Assembly (NCBI GenBank): GCA_904502135.1
Contig: CAJGDE010000006.1
Coordinates: 1 to 38,136 of the forward strand
Length of the DNA stretch: 38,136 bases
Direction of reading: 5' to 3'
Origin: Kiritimatiellia bacterium
Lineage (GTDB): Bacteria; Verrucomicrobiota; Kiritimatiellia; RFP12; UBA1067
Shown: piece after piece, positions 31,019 through 38,136 of the stretch
Position numbering within the stretch: the first letter of the stretch is position 1
Layout: every line of letters begins with the position of its first letter
Made by a program: the position numbers and the translations under genes
The notes under the pieces: generated by a model
The model's input: only the letters and a program-made list of their open reading frames with translations
Database searches by the model: none
Told to the model about the DNA's origin: nothing

Positions 31019-31497
31019 TGGATATAGAAGTAAGACAGGCGACGCTCAAGGACGCGGAGAAGATATTTGCGCTTATCAATCTGAATCGCGATCTTCTCGT
31101 TCCGCGGTCAATGGGCAATATAGTCGAAAACATAGACAGGTTCGTAGTCGCTGAAAGCGAAGGCGTATTTGCCGGAATCGCGGCCTTTCAGGTGCATCCT
31201 GAAATCGGAAATCCCGAAGCGGCGACGGTGGAGATACAGTCGGTTGCCGTAAAGACGGCTATGCGTGAGCGCGGCATCGGAAAGAAACTTGTCGAATCTG
31301 TGATTGCGAGAGTCTCCGCATTCAAACCTAAAGAGGTTCTTGTGCTGACTTTTGCGCCTAAATTTTTCGCCAAACTCGGGTTCTCTGAAATACCTAAAAC
31401 AAATGTCATGCATAAGCTTTATACGGGGTGCATAAACTGCACGAAACATGCAGATCCTTACACGTGCCCTGAAAAGGCGATGACCCGTCAGATATGA
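31018..31497 (+). CDS. GNAT-family N-acetyltransferase, N-acetylglutamate synthase (ArgA)-like
   Basis: This 159-residue protein has the GNAT fold with the acetyl-CoA loop RERGIGKKL (83-91) and EIQSVAV before it. The C-terminal part, FAPKFFAKLGFSEIP followed by TGCINCTKHADPYTCPEKAM (137-155), with cysteines C138, C141 and C150, closely resembles the short ArgA-like acetyltransferases that acetylate glutamate for arginine synthesis. RQATLKDAEKIFALI at the start and LLVPRSMGNI also fit. It overlaps obgE by one base and the next gene by four bases (ATGA). The exact acceptor is not certain, since other GNAT enzymes share most of these features; the three cysteines may bind a metal. Confidence 0.78.
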   Translation: MDIEVRQATLKDAEKIFALINLNRDLLVPRSMGNIVENIDRFVVAESEGVFAGIAAFQVHPEIGNPEAATVEIQSVAVKTAMRERGIGKKLVESVIARVSAFKPKEVLVLTFAPKFFAKLGFSEIPKTNVMHKLYTGCINCTKHADPYTCPEKAMTRQI

Positions 31498-32705
31498 AAA
31501 GTTTCTTTTTGACAGCCGCCGTCTTTTTCATGATGCAACTGTGTGCTTCACAGTTCGTCACGTTAGATACTTTCATAAGAGACGACGAAGGCCCGCAAGG
31601 ACTTTCGGGGATAACGCCTATCGGAGAGAGCGGGATGTATTTCTGCATAGACGATACGGACGGACTGCTGCATAAATATAAAGTGTCTTTTAAGAAAGAC
31701 GGAGAGATTGAAAGCTTTAAACTTATAAAAACGATAAAGCTTGAAGGCGTTAAAGACGGTGAGGCGCTTTCTTTAGATCCGCTTACCGGCCGCGTTTTCG
31801 TCGCGGATGAAAGAGGCAAGTCTCTCTCGTCGTACGACCCCAACACTGGTAAGCGCATATCGAAGGTGGATATACCGAAAATGTACTTTACTGATATGCG
31901 GATCAATCGCGGCCTTGAATCGCTTACCATTTCCCGCGATGGGCTTTCTATGTGGCTCGCGAATGAAGATACGCTGAAATGCGACGGCGAGATAGCGACG
32001 AAAGTTTCAGGCGGAAAAGTCCGTTTCACGCAGTTTGTTCGCTCCAAGGCTTCCGAACCGTGGAAGGTTGTTAGAACAGTTTTCTATTATACCGATTCTA
32101 TCGGCGGGGATCCGTATAAAACAATGGAAATTTCTGGGGTTGCCGAAATATTGGCGGATGACGACGGGTCGCTTTTGGTTCTTGAACGCGAAATGAGCAT
32201 GAAAAATCCGCTGTTTCCGACTTTTAGGGGCCGCCTTTACAGAGTAGAAGTAAAAGGCGTCGCTAACGGCGCAATGGTTGCAAAGAAACTTTTATGGAAT
32301 GAAAACACGGGCTTTTCAAATTATGAGGGCTTTTGTTTTGCGCCGAAATCTCCACGCGGTGAGAAGCGACTTATGCTTGTTTCCGACGCCGGGCATTCGG
32401 CGGCGGCCAGCGTCATGATCATTTCGCAAAGCGCAAAAGCCAAGGGCCTTTTCGTTTCGGTTCAACCGCTCGCTGATGACGATCTTCTGGAGCCAAGCGT
32501 GCAGAACGAAGTTGACATGGCTCTTTCACGCGCTTCGAAAATCAAGAAGGTCGAAGGCAAAGCGAAACTTCCGTTTTCCACGGATGGTTTGACGCACACT
32601 CAGATCGCCATCAAGCTTGTCTCCAAGCAGAAAGCCGACGGCAGATGGGTGGACGGGACGAATGATTATACGGCGGCGGCCGTAGAGATTCTTAAGAAAC
32701 TGTAA
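31494..32705 (+). CDS. Secreted phytase-like (esterase-like activity of phytase) propeller protein with C-terminal helical tail
   Basis: The 403-residue protein has an N-terminal signal peptide (MKSFFLTAAVFFMMQLCAS). Residues about 20-330 form a phytase-like beta-propeller (PF13449 type): GPQGLSGITPIGESGMYFCIDDTDG, here given in parts, then DGEALSLDPLTGRVFVADE, GLESLTISRDGLSMW and NYEGFCFAPKS. Proteins of this group are annotated as phytase-like but few are tested. The last 45 residues (LTHTQIAIKLVSKQKADGRW ... TAAAVEIL) resemble a single helical repeat of the prenyltransferase or terpene-cyclase toroid, and look like an added module. Translation begins inside the end of the acetyltransferase gene (ATGA). 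The substrate is unknown. Confidence 0.7.
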   Translation: MKSFFLTAAVFFMMQLCASQFVTLDTFIRDDEGPQGLSGITPIGESGMYFCIDDTDGLLHKYKVSFKKDGEIESFKLIKTIKLEGVKDGEALSLDPLTGRVFVADERGKSLSSYDPNTGKRISKVDIPKMYFTDMRINRGLESLTISRDGLSMWLANEDTLKCDGEIATKVSGGKVRFTQFVRSKASEPWKVVRTVFYYTDSIGGDPYKTMEISGVAEILADDDGSLLVLEREMSMKNPLFPTFRGRLYRVEVKGVANGAMVAKKLLWNENTGFSNYEGFCFAPKSPRGEKRLMLVSDAGHSAAASVMIISQSAKAKGLFVSVQPLADDDLLEPSVQNEVDMALSRASKIKKVEGKAKLPFSTDGLTHTQIAIKLVSKQKADGRWVDGTNDYTAAAVEILKKL

Positions 32706-32735
32706 AACGCATGCGTCTGCATTAAGGAGACAGAA

Positions 32736-34805
32736 ATGAAATATTTGAAAATATCGGTCGTTTTCGCGCTTGCCGCTATCGCCGCCGACGCTCTTGAAGC
32801 GCGCGAAATAAAAGTTGCGCCAGGCTCGCTCACCCCTCACGCCGCGCTTTTGAAGATACGCGAGGCGAAGAAATCCGGCGACGCTTCTCAGTGGACGGTG
32901 CGCGTCAAGCCGGGCGTTTACGAATTTGACGAGCCACTCGTTTTTACGCCGGAAGATTCCGGTTCTCCGAGCGCGCCCGTAAAGTGGGTGGGCGAAGGCA
33001 AGGTCGTATTTTCGGGCGGCAGGGTTTTGAAAGGCTGGCGTGACGACGGCGACGGCGTCTGGTCTGCGCCGATTCCGCGCGGCAAAGACGGCAAGCTCGC
33101 GTTTTTCGAGTCGCTCTACGTGAACGGCAGACGCGCCGATCGCGCGAGGCTGCCGCTTGAAGGCAAGTTTACCGTCAAGAGCTGGAAAGAGCAAGTGCTT
33201 GTCGAGGGCTCCGTTACCAACTATCTCGAAGAGACCGTTTTGAACGGGAATGCGTGCGATGCTCTGGCAGGGCTTTCGAAGAGCGAGCTCGCGGCCGCGC
33301 AGTGGCGCGTTTTCGTCAAGTGGGCGTACGGTTCTTATCCGATAGAGTCGTATGACGCGGCGACCAAAGCCGTTGCCGTCAAAGGGCGTGTAAGCGTCGC
33401 GAGGTGGGGCTGGGGAAAGTGGGATGCGGACAGGCACAATTATTTTTATATCGAAAACGTGAAGGCCGGCTTCACCCGTAAGGGGCAGTGGTTCTATGAC
33501 GTTACTGAAGGGCGCGTTAAATACCGGGCGCTTTCCGGAGAGAAAATTTCTTCAATAGAGGCGATCGCGCCGACCTCGGGGCTCGTCTCTCTCGTCAAAT
33601 TCTCCGGAGATGTCGAAAAGGGCGATTTCGTCCACGACATTCACTTTGAAAACATTTCCTTTACGGCGACGCGCACCGGCGGCGATTCGCTTGAGAACGG
33701 TGTCGTAAGACAGTATCAGCACCAGGCTGCGCGCGCCACGCTCGCGAGCGTCATGGGCGAAGGCGCGCACCGCGTGCGCTTCGAGCGCTGCAAGGTTTTC
33801 AATACTGAAAATTACGCGTTCAGGTTTGAAGACGGCTGCGTGTCGAACGCCATCGTTTCGTGCGAGATAGTCGACGCCGGCGCGGGCGGCATCTGGCTCG
33901 GTAACGATAAATCGAATATTCTTAAATACGCGAATCCCGAAACGCGCGACATTAAGGACCCGCCGTGGAATCGGCCCCTTAAGACCGAGCCTCTCGTCGA
34001 CACGAGTTTCAGGGCTGTGAGATTCAACGTCATCGACAACAATCTCATCACGAGATGCGGGCGCGTCAATCCCGAGGGCGTCGGCGTGGTGCTGACGCAC
34101 GCGGCGGATACGAGAGTGACGCACAACGAAATTTCAGATCTTTACTACACCGGCATTTCCGTCGGGTGGACATGGGGATATTGGGGGTCGTACGCGCAGC
34201 GCAACGAAATCTCGTTCAACCGCATAACGGATATCGGCAAGGGCGAGATGGCCGATATGGGCGGCGTTTATACGCTCGGCGCGTCGTACGGCACGGTCAT
34301 CACCAATAACGTGATAATGGATATAAATTCGATTTCCTACGGCGGCTGGGGCATGTACAACGATGAAGGGTCCGAAGGTGTTCTTTGGCAGAACAATCTC
34401 GTCGTAAACACTTCCACCGATTCGTATCATCAGCATTTCGGGCGAAGCAACAGCGTCGTGAACTGCATTATGGCCAACGCCCGCGGCGGTAAGATCTGCA
34501 TTTCGCGCACCGAAGATCATCATCAGGTGACTTTCGAAAGGAATATCGTCTACTGGCCGTCGGGGCCGCTTTATGTCGGATGGAACGCGTTTAAAAACAA
34601 TACGGCGAAAGTCCGCATGAACAACAACCTTTTCTGGTGCAGTTCAGGTTTGACGGAGCTTAACGGCAATACGATCGGCTTTGTCGGCGATCCGCTTTTT
34701 GTCGATCCGAAGAACGGCAACTGGCGTCTTAAAGAAAATTCCCCGGCTTTGAAACTCGGGTTTAAGCCATGGGATTATACGCTTTCGGGACGTAGGCGCG
34801 AATAA
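32736..34805 (+). CDS. Secreted right-handed parallel beta-helix glycoside hydrolase-like protein
   Basis: The 689-residue protein has a signal peptide (MKYLKISVVFALAAIAADALEA). The first 180 residues (GVYEFDEPLVFTPEDSGSPSAPV, split, and LYVNGRRADRARLP) are the cap of a family of large parallel beta-helix polysaccharide enzymes. The helix repeats follow with the block GGVYTLGASYG ... GGWGMYNDEGSEG ... HQHFGRSNSVVNC (about 508-570). The layout recalls GH141 (fucosidase or xylanase) but I cannot fix the family. AAGGAG (32724-32729) lies six bases before the ATG. By eye this gene is GC-richer (about 58-63 percent in two 60-base lines) than its neighbours (about 42-53 percent), which suggests a different origin. 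It precedes lpxB without coupling. Confidence 0.75.
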   Translation: MKYLKISVVFALAAIAADALEAREIKVAPGSLTPHAALLKIREAKKSGDASQWTVRVKPGVYEFDEPLVFTPEDSGSPSAPVKWVGEGKVVFSGGRVLKGWRDDGDGVWSAPIPRGKDGKLAFFESLYVNGRRADRARLPLEGKFTVKSWKEQVLVEGSVTNYLEETVLNGNACDALAGLSKSELAAAQWRVFVKWAYGSYPIESYDAATKAVAVKGRVSVARWGWGKWDADRHNYFYIENVKAGFTRKGQWFYDVTEGRVKYRALSGEKISSIEAIAPTSGLVSLVKFSGDVEKGDFVHDIHFENISFTATRTGGDSLENGVVRQYQHQAARATLASVMGEGAHRVRFERCKVFNTENYAFRFEDGCVSNAIVSCEIVDAGAGGIWLGNDKSNILKYANPETRDIKDPPWNRPLKTEPLVDTSFRAVRFNVIDNNLITRCGRVNPEGVGVVLTHAADTRVTHNEISDLYYTGISVGWTWGYWGSYAQRNEISFNRITDIGKGEMADMGGVYTLGASYGTVITNNVIMDINSISYGGWGMYNDEGSEGVLWQNNLVVNTSTDSYHQHFGRSNSVVNCIMANARGGKICISRTEDHHQVTFERNIVYWPSGPLYVGWNAFKNNTAKVRMNNNLFWCSSGLTELNGNTIGFVGDPLFVDPKNGNWRLKENSPALKLGFKPWDYTLSGRRRE

Positions 34806-34808
34806 GTT

Positions 34809-35930
34809 ATGTCTCGCAAGATCAAAAAGCTGCTTCTGTTGGCGGGTGAAGAGTCTGGGATTCTTTACGCCCGGCAGATAACCGAAGCCGTAAGGGCGCA
34901 TTTTCCTTCGGTTGAAGTGCGTGGTTACGGCGACTGGGGCTTTGAGACTGGCGATCTCGCCGTAATGGGCTTCGGCGCCGTTTTGCGGAAGATATTTTAT
35001 TTTCTTCGCGTAAAGCGCACGATGGAGCGCGCGATAGACGAATGGCGGCCTGATGTCGTATGTACGATAGATTATCCCGGCATGAATCTTAAGCTTGCCT
35101 CGTACGCTAAAAAGCGGGGCGCTTATACCGTTCATGTCGTGTGCCCTCAAGTGTGGGCGTGGAAAGCGGGCCGCATACCGAAGATCGAGGCGGCGTTAGA
35201 TAAACTGTGCTGTTTCTTTCCGTTTGAACCGAAGCTTTTCAAGCCGGGTTTCGCCGAGTTTGTCGGGCATCCTCTCGCCGGTGAGTTTAAACATATAACA
35301 TCGGGTGCGGAGGATAAAAGCGTCGACGAGGCGCAAAAGATCATAGCGCTTCTTCCCGGCAGCCGCATAGGGGAAATTGAGCATAATTTGCCCGTCATGC
35401 TTGATGCGGCGCGGATAGTCTTAAAAGAATCACGCGAAAAAGTGCGTTTTGTGATTCCCGCGGCCAACAAAGGCGCCGAAGGCGCGATCAACAAGCTCCT
35501 TTCGTCGCGCAATACGGACGATCTTGATCTTGAAATGATTTTTGGTGGTGCGCGTGAACTTCTGCAAAGGGCGTGTTGCGCAGTTGTCGCAAGCGGCACG
35601 GCTACGCTTGAGGCGGCTCTTTCCCGCTGTCCGACAGTGCTTGTGTATAAGGTGGGTGCGCTTTTGGCCTGGTTCGCCCGCAGGGTCATTAAGGGTATAA
35701 AACATGTAGGGCTCATAAATATCATAGCGGAGAAGTCCGGCATGTTCGCGCCAATGCCTGAGCTTTTGCAGGAAGCTTATACGCCTGAGGCGGTCGCGGC
35801 GATGTTAATCGATTGGCTGAACAGTAAAGATCGTCGGAACGAGGCGATTGAAAAGTTGGAGGCTACTCTTGAAAAATTAGGTGATGGAGGCTCGGCAATT
35901 GAACGCATAGCCAATATGCTCGTTCGATAG
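34809..35930 (+). CDS. lpxB: Lipid-A-disaccharide synthase
   Basis: The 373-residue glycosyltransferase (GT19) joins UDP-2,3-diacylglucosamine and lipid X to lipid A disaccharide at the inner face of the inner membrane. It shows the family features AGEESG (12-17), TIDYPGMN (86-93, with the catalytic-type Asp), VVCPQVWAWKAGRI, FVGHPLAGEF and the C-terminal VASGTATLEAAL. This indicates that the organism makes lipopolysaccharide. The length is typical. It stands three bases after the beta-helix gene with no strong ribosome binding site, and no lpxA, lpxD or fabZ neighbour is present. Readthrough from upstream is the likely source of its transcription. Confidence 0.95.
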   Translation: MSRKIKKLLLLAGEESGILYARQITEAVRAHFPSVEVRGYGDWGFETGDLAVMGFGAVLRKIFYFLRVKRTMERAIDEWRPDVVCTIDYPGMNLKLASYAKKRGAYTVHVVCPQVWAWKAGRIPKIEAALDKLCCFFPFEPKLFKPGFAEFVGHPLAGEFKHITSGAEDKSVDEAQKIIALLPGSRIGEIEHNLPVMLDAARIVLKESREKVRFVIPAANKGAEGAINKLLSSRNTDDLDLEMIFGGARELLQRACCAVVASGTATLEAALSRCPTVLVYKVGALLAWFARRVIKGIKHVGLINIIAEKSGMFAPMPELLQEAYTPEAVAAMLIDWLNSKDRRNEAIEKLEATLEKLGDGGSAIERIANMLVR

Positions 35931-35984
35931 ACGGCGTTTTGCCGCTCGCCATCCTGATATGACAGAAGAGACAAAAGTTAAAAA

Positions 35985-35992
35985 AAGGAAGG
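35985..35992 (+). promoter_or_regulatory. Ribosome binding site that fixes the GH31 start
   Basis: AAGGAAGG at 35985-35992 touches an ATG at 35993, which is too close, and lies nine bases before the ATG at 36002. The latter also starts a proper signal peptide (MNRNYLLSIALG), so 36002 is preferred. Confidence 0.65.
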
Positions 35993-36001
35993 ATGATCAC
36001 A

Positions 36002-37624
36002 ATGAACAGAAACTATCTTTTATCCATTGCGCTCGGCTTTGGATTTATGGTCTTTGCCGCCAAAGGGGCGGAGAGCGAATTTAAACTTCTCCCCGGCGAA
36101 TATTGGTGGGGAGGCCATTCTTTCAACGGTGGCTCGATGCCTTATAGCGCCGAAAAAGATTTTGAAGATACTCTCATAAACGATAATGCCTGCAATCAGA
36201 CATCGGGTCTGCTTCTTTCTTCGAAAGGCCGCTGGGTGTGGAATAATGAACCTTTTGCCTTTAAGTTTAAAAACGGCGTATTTTCCGCCAAGGATAACGG
36301 CAAGGGAAAGTTTATCATGGGCTCTTCTGCCGAGAAGACTTTGCGCGGCGCGTTTCTTGACGCTTCAAAGCGGTTTTTCCCGGCTGACGGAAAGATTCCG
36401 GATGAACTTCTTTTTACCGCCCCGCAATGGAATACATGGGTAGAGCTTACGTATAACCAGAATCAGCGTGATGTTCTCTCTTATGCCGAATCGATCATAA
36501 AGAACGGTTTTAAGCCGGGCGTTATTATGATCGACGATACATGGCAGCACTCGTACGGCGTTTGGGATTTCAATTATAAGCGATTTCCAGATCCCAAGGC
36601 GATGTGCGACAAGCTTCATAAAATGGGCTTTAAGGTCATGCTGTGGGTCTGCCCTTATGTCGGCTTGGACACATGGGAGGTTCGCCATGAACTCAAAACA
36701 AAGACAGAGTGCGGGTATCTGTGCGACGCAGAAGGTAATCCGCTTGTTATGCGCTGGTGGAACGGCCGCTCGGCGTGCGTCGATTTTACAAGTCCGCTCG
36801 GCGTAAAGTGGTTTTCGTCAAAGCTCGACTTCCTGCAGAAAGAATACGGAGTTGACGGATTTAAGTTTGATGCAGGGGATATGATTTCTTATCCGGCAAG
36901 TTTCAAGGCCCATACTTTGGAAGGCTCGACATCGCATGCACAGGCTAAGGCGTATGGTGAATTTGGCGTAAAGTATCCTCTTAATGAATATCGCACCGTC
37001 TGGCAGCTGGCGGGGCGCGCTCTGGCTCAGCGTCTTCAGGATAAGGCCAATTCCTGGAAGGATCTGAAGCAGTGCGTCACTGATATTCTTGCCTGCGGTG
37101 TAATGGGCTATTCGTTCTGCTGCCCTGATATGATAGGGGGCGGCCAGTGGACGGTTTTCCATGGAGACGCGATCAAGAATGTCAATTTTAAGATTGTCGC
37201 CCGATCGGCTCAAATGCAAGCTCTCATGCCGATGATGCAGTTTTCTTTAAATCCTTGGCGTGTGATGACAAAGAAGGAAGATAAGAAATATCTTGATGCC
37301 ATTTCAAAGGCGGCTCTTATACGCTCCAAATACGCGGATAAGATTCTATCTCTGGCAAAGTCTTCGGCAAAAACGGGCGAGCCTATCGCCGCGCATATGG
37401 AATATGTGTTCCCTGGCATGGGTTATGCAAATGTCAATGATCAGTGGGTGCTTGGACGCGATATGATTGTTTCTCCGATTCTCACTCAGGATGACTCGAG
37501 AGAAGTTCGTCTGCCCTCAGGTTTATGGCGCGATGATTTAGGTCAATGTCATTTAGGCCCCGTTACGCTTAAGCTGAAGAATGTCTCAATCGATCGTTTG
37601 CCGTATTATGAGGTAGTGAAATGA
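36002..37624 (+). CDS. GH31-family alpha-glycosidase, secreted
   Basis: The 540-residue protein starts with a signal peptide (MNRNYLLSIALGFGFMVFAAKGA). The catalytic barrel has MIDDTWQHSYGVWDFNYKRFPDP in parts at about 176-198, MLWVCPYV, and DGFKFDAGD (285-293), in which the Asp of KFDAGD (D290) is the expected nucleophile. CCPDMIGGG (about 374-382) provides the acid/base Asp (D376). The FKFDAG variant resembles the MYORG/alpha-galactosidase clade of GH31 more than the DMNE glucosidase clade, so an alpha-galactoside is a reasonable but untested substrate. The gene overlaps the next one by four bases (ATGA), giving a GH31-GH2 pair that could trim the ends of the same glycan. Confidence 0.85.
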   Translation: MNRNYLLSIALGFGFMVFAAKGAESEFKLLPGEYWWGGHSFNGGSMPYSAEKDFEDTLINDNACNQTSGLLLSSKGRWVWNNEPFAFKFKNGVFSAKDNGKGKFIMGSSAEKTLRGAFLDASKRFFPADGKIPDELLFTAPQWNTWVELTYNQNQRDVLSYAESIIKNGFKPGVIMIDDTWQHSYGVWDFNYKRFPDPKAMCDKLHKMGFKVMLWVCPYVGLDTWEVRHELKTKTECGYLCDAEGNPLVMRWWNGRSACVDFTSPLGVKWFSSKLDFLQKEYGVDGFKFDAGDMISYPASFKAHTLEGSTSHAQAKAYGEFGVKYPLNEYRTVWQLAGRALAQRLQDKANSWKDLKQCVTDILACGVMGYSFCCPDMIGGGQWTVFHGDAIKNVNFKIVARSAQMQALMPMMQFSLNPWRVMTKKEDKKYLDAISKAALIRSKYADKILSLAKSSAKTGEPIAAHMEYVFPGMGYANVNDQWVLGRDMIVSPILTQDDSREVRLPSGLWRDDLGQCHLGPVTLKLKNVSIDRLPYYEVVK

Positions 37625-38136
37625 TTCAAGTTCTTTTCGCAGTGTTTTCTGTTTTGATGCTCGTCTCGACGCTTTGTGCAGACGAGCTTGCGCACACGCA
37701 GATATTGTCTGACGGCTGGAAGTTTCGTTTGGAAGAAGAAGCTGAGTGGCGTAATGTTAATGTTCCTCACGACTGGGGTGTGGAGAAGGGTTTTCTTAAA
37801 GCAGGCAGCTGTCCCGGCCAGGGTGATTTACCTTATGTCGGCAAGGGCTATTATCGCCGTGCGCTTGACGGTTTTACTCCCCCGAAAGGCGGGCGCACAT
37901 ATTTGACCTTAGATGGTGTTCAGTGCCGAAGCGTCGTAAAACTTAACGGAAAGGTTGTTGGCGGAAGACCTTTTGGGTATGCGAGCGAGACGATCGATAT
38001 TACCGAGGCGCTGAAGGAGTCAGGTAATATCCTTGAAGTCGAAGCCGAGAATTTTCCTGAGTCGTCAAGGTGGTATCCCGGCTCTGGTATTTTTCGCGAT
38101 GTGACCGTGCGAGTCTGCCCTAAAGATCATGTGAAA
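37621..38136 (+). CDS. GH2-family glycoside hydrolase, N-terminal part only (cut by window end)
   Basis: The frame runs open from ATG 37621 to the last base, giving the first 172 residues. A signal peptide (IQVLFAVFSVLMLVSTLCA) is followed by the GH2 jelly-roll sugar-binding domain: DGWKFRLEE, VNVPHDWGVEKGF, GKGYYRRAL, LDGVQCRSVVKLNGKVVGG, NILEVEAEN and RWYPGSGIFRDVTV. These are typical of beta-galactosidase and beta-glucuronidase type enzymes, which usually exceed 800 residues. The immunoglobulin-like and catalytic barrel domains are outside the window, so the sugar specificity cannot be judged. The start overlaps the stop of the GH31 gene, so the pair is translated together. Confidence 0.88.
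   Translation, partial: MIQVLFAVFSVLMLVSTLCADELAHTQILSDGWKFRLEEEAEWRNVNVPHDWGVEKGFLKAGSCPGQGDLPYVGKGYYRRALDGFTPPKGGRTYLTLDGVQCRSVVKLNGKVVGGRPFGYASETIDITEALKESGNILEVEAENFPESSRWYPGSGIFRDVTVRVCPKDHVK

Noticed and set aside
32707..32716. Palindrome ACGCATGCGT before the beta-helix gene
   Set aside because: Only ten bases; such palindromes are expected by chance in 38 kb.
32526..33437. Long minus-strand open frame (303 codons) opposite the phytase-like and beta-helix genes
   Set aside because: It is composed of Arg- and Ala-rich sequence typical of the complement of GC-rich coding DNA and spans the junction of two supported genes.
35932..35944. Hairpin CGGC/GCCG after lpxB as a terminator
   Set aside because: The stem has four pairs and no T-run follows.
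1..38136. tRNA, rRNA, CRISPR or insertion sequence
   Set aside because: I saw no cloverleaf, rRNA-like block, regular spaced repeats or transposase reading frame; my search was by eye and could miss a short RNA.

Overview
The window is most likely from a Gram-negative bacterium of the PVC group (Kiritimatiellota, Lentisphaerota or Verrucomicrobiota), probably an uncultivated polysaccharide degrader. The reasons are an LpxB lipid A gene, a GldA/GldF/GldG/DUF4340 export cluster, many large secreted carbohydrate-active proteins and a ClpC-type protease unit. The phylum is inferred from gene content only; there is no rRNA gene here. All 26 genes I accept lie on the plus strand, mostly packed with ATGA, GTGA, TAATG or TGATG junctions. 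I see no rRNA, tRNA, CRISPR array or insertion sequence.

Layout. 1-1022: an AbiEi/AbiEii-type toxin-antitoxin pair, AT-richer than the rest, with the antitoxin cut by the window edge. 1023-1502: a gene-free stretch with a GCAGAG repeat run, a perfect 32-base palindrome, overlapping alternative hairpins, a terminator-like stem and a promoter. 1503-5927: gldA, gldF, gldG and a DUF4340 gene. 6062-14180: a MATE-like membrane protein and two very large secreted paralogues built from FlgD-like, beta-propeller and CBM9/DOMON-like modules. 14299-20738: nusA, infB and rbfA, with a GH95 fucosidase-like gene joined directly to rbfA. 20781-27039: a Gfo/Idh/MocA oxidoreductase, an unusual McsA/McsB-like chimera, clpC, a DUF721 (DciA-like) gene and a solute-binding protein. 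27089-31497: a lone MacB-like permease, a PurF-like protein with a dead glutaminase half, obgE and an ArgA-like acetyltransferase. 31494-38136: a phytase-like secreted protein, a parallel beta-helix protein, lpxB, a GH31 glycosidase and the start of a GH2 glycosidase.

How they work together. The GH95, GH31, GH2 and beta-helix proteins, the propeller proteins and the oxidoreductase fit uptake and breakdown of complex, probably fucose- or galactose-containing glycans. They are interleaved with core genes for translation (nusA, infB, rbfA, obgE), proteostasis (clpC) and the outer membrane (lpxB) instead of forming a classical polysaccharide utilisation locus.

The most interesting item is the gene before clpC. 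It joins a McsA-like zinc finger to the C-terminal half of the arginine kinase McsB and lacks the kinase active site. The adjacent ClpC keeps only one of the two phosphoarginine-docking glutamates known in Bacillus ClpC. This suggests a non-catalytic ClpC adaptor derived from the arginine-phosphorylation system. Six intergenic sites carry an identical extended -10 element (TGNTATAAT), one of which predicts a leaderless mRNA.
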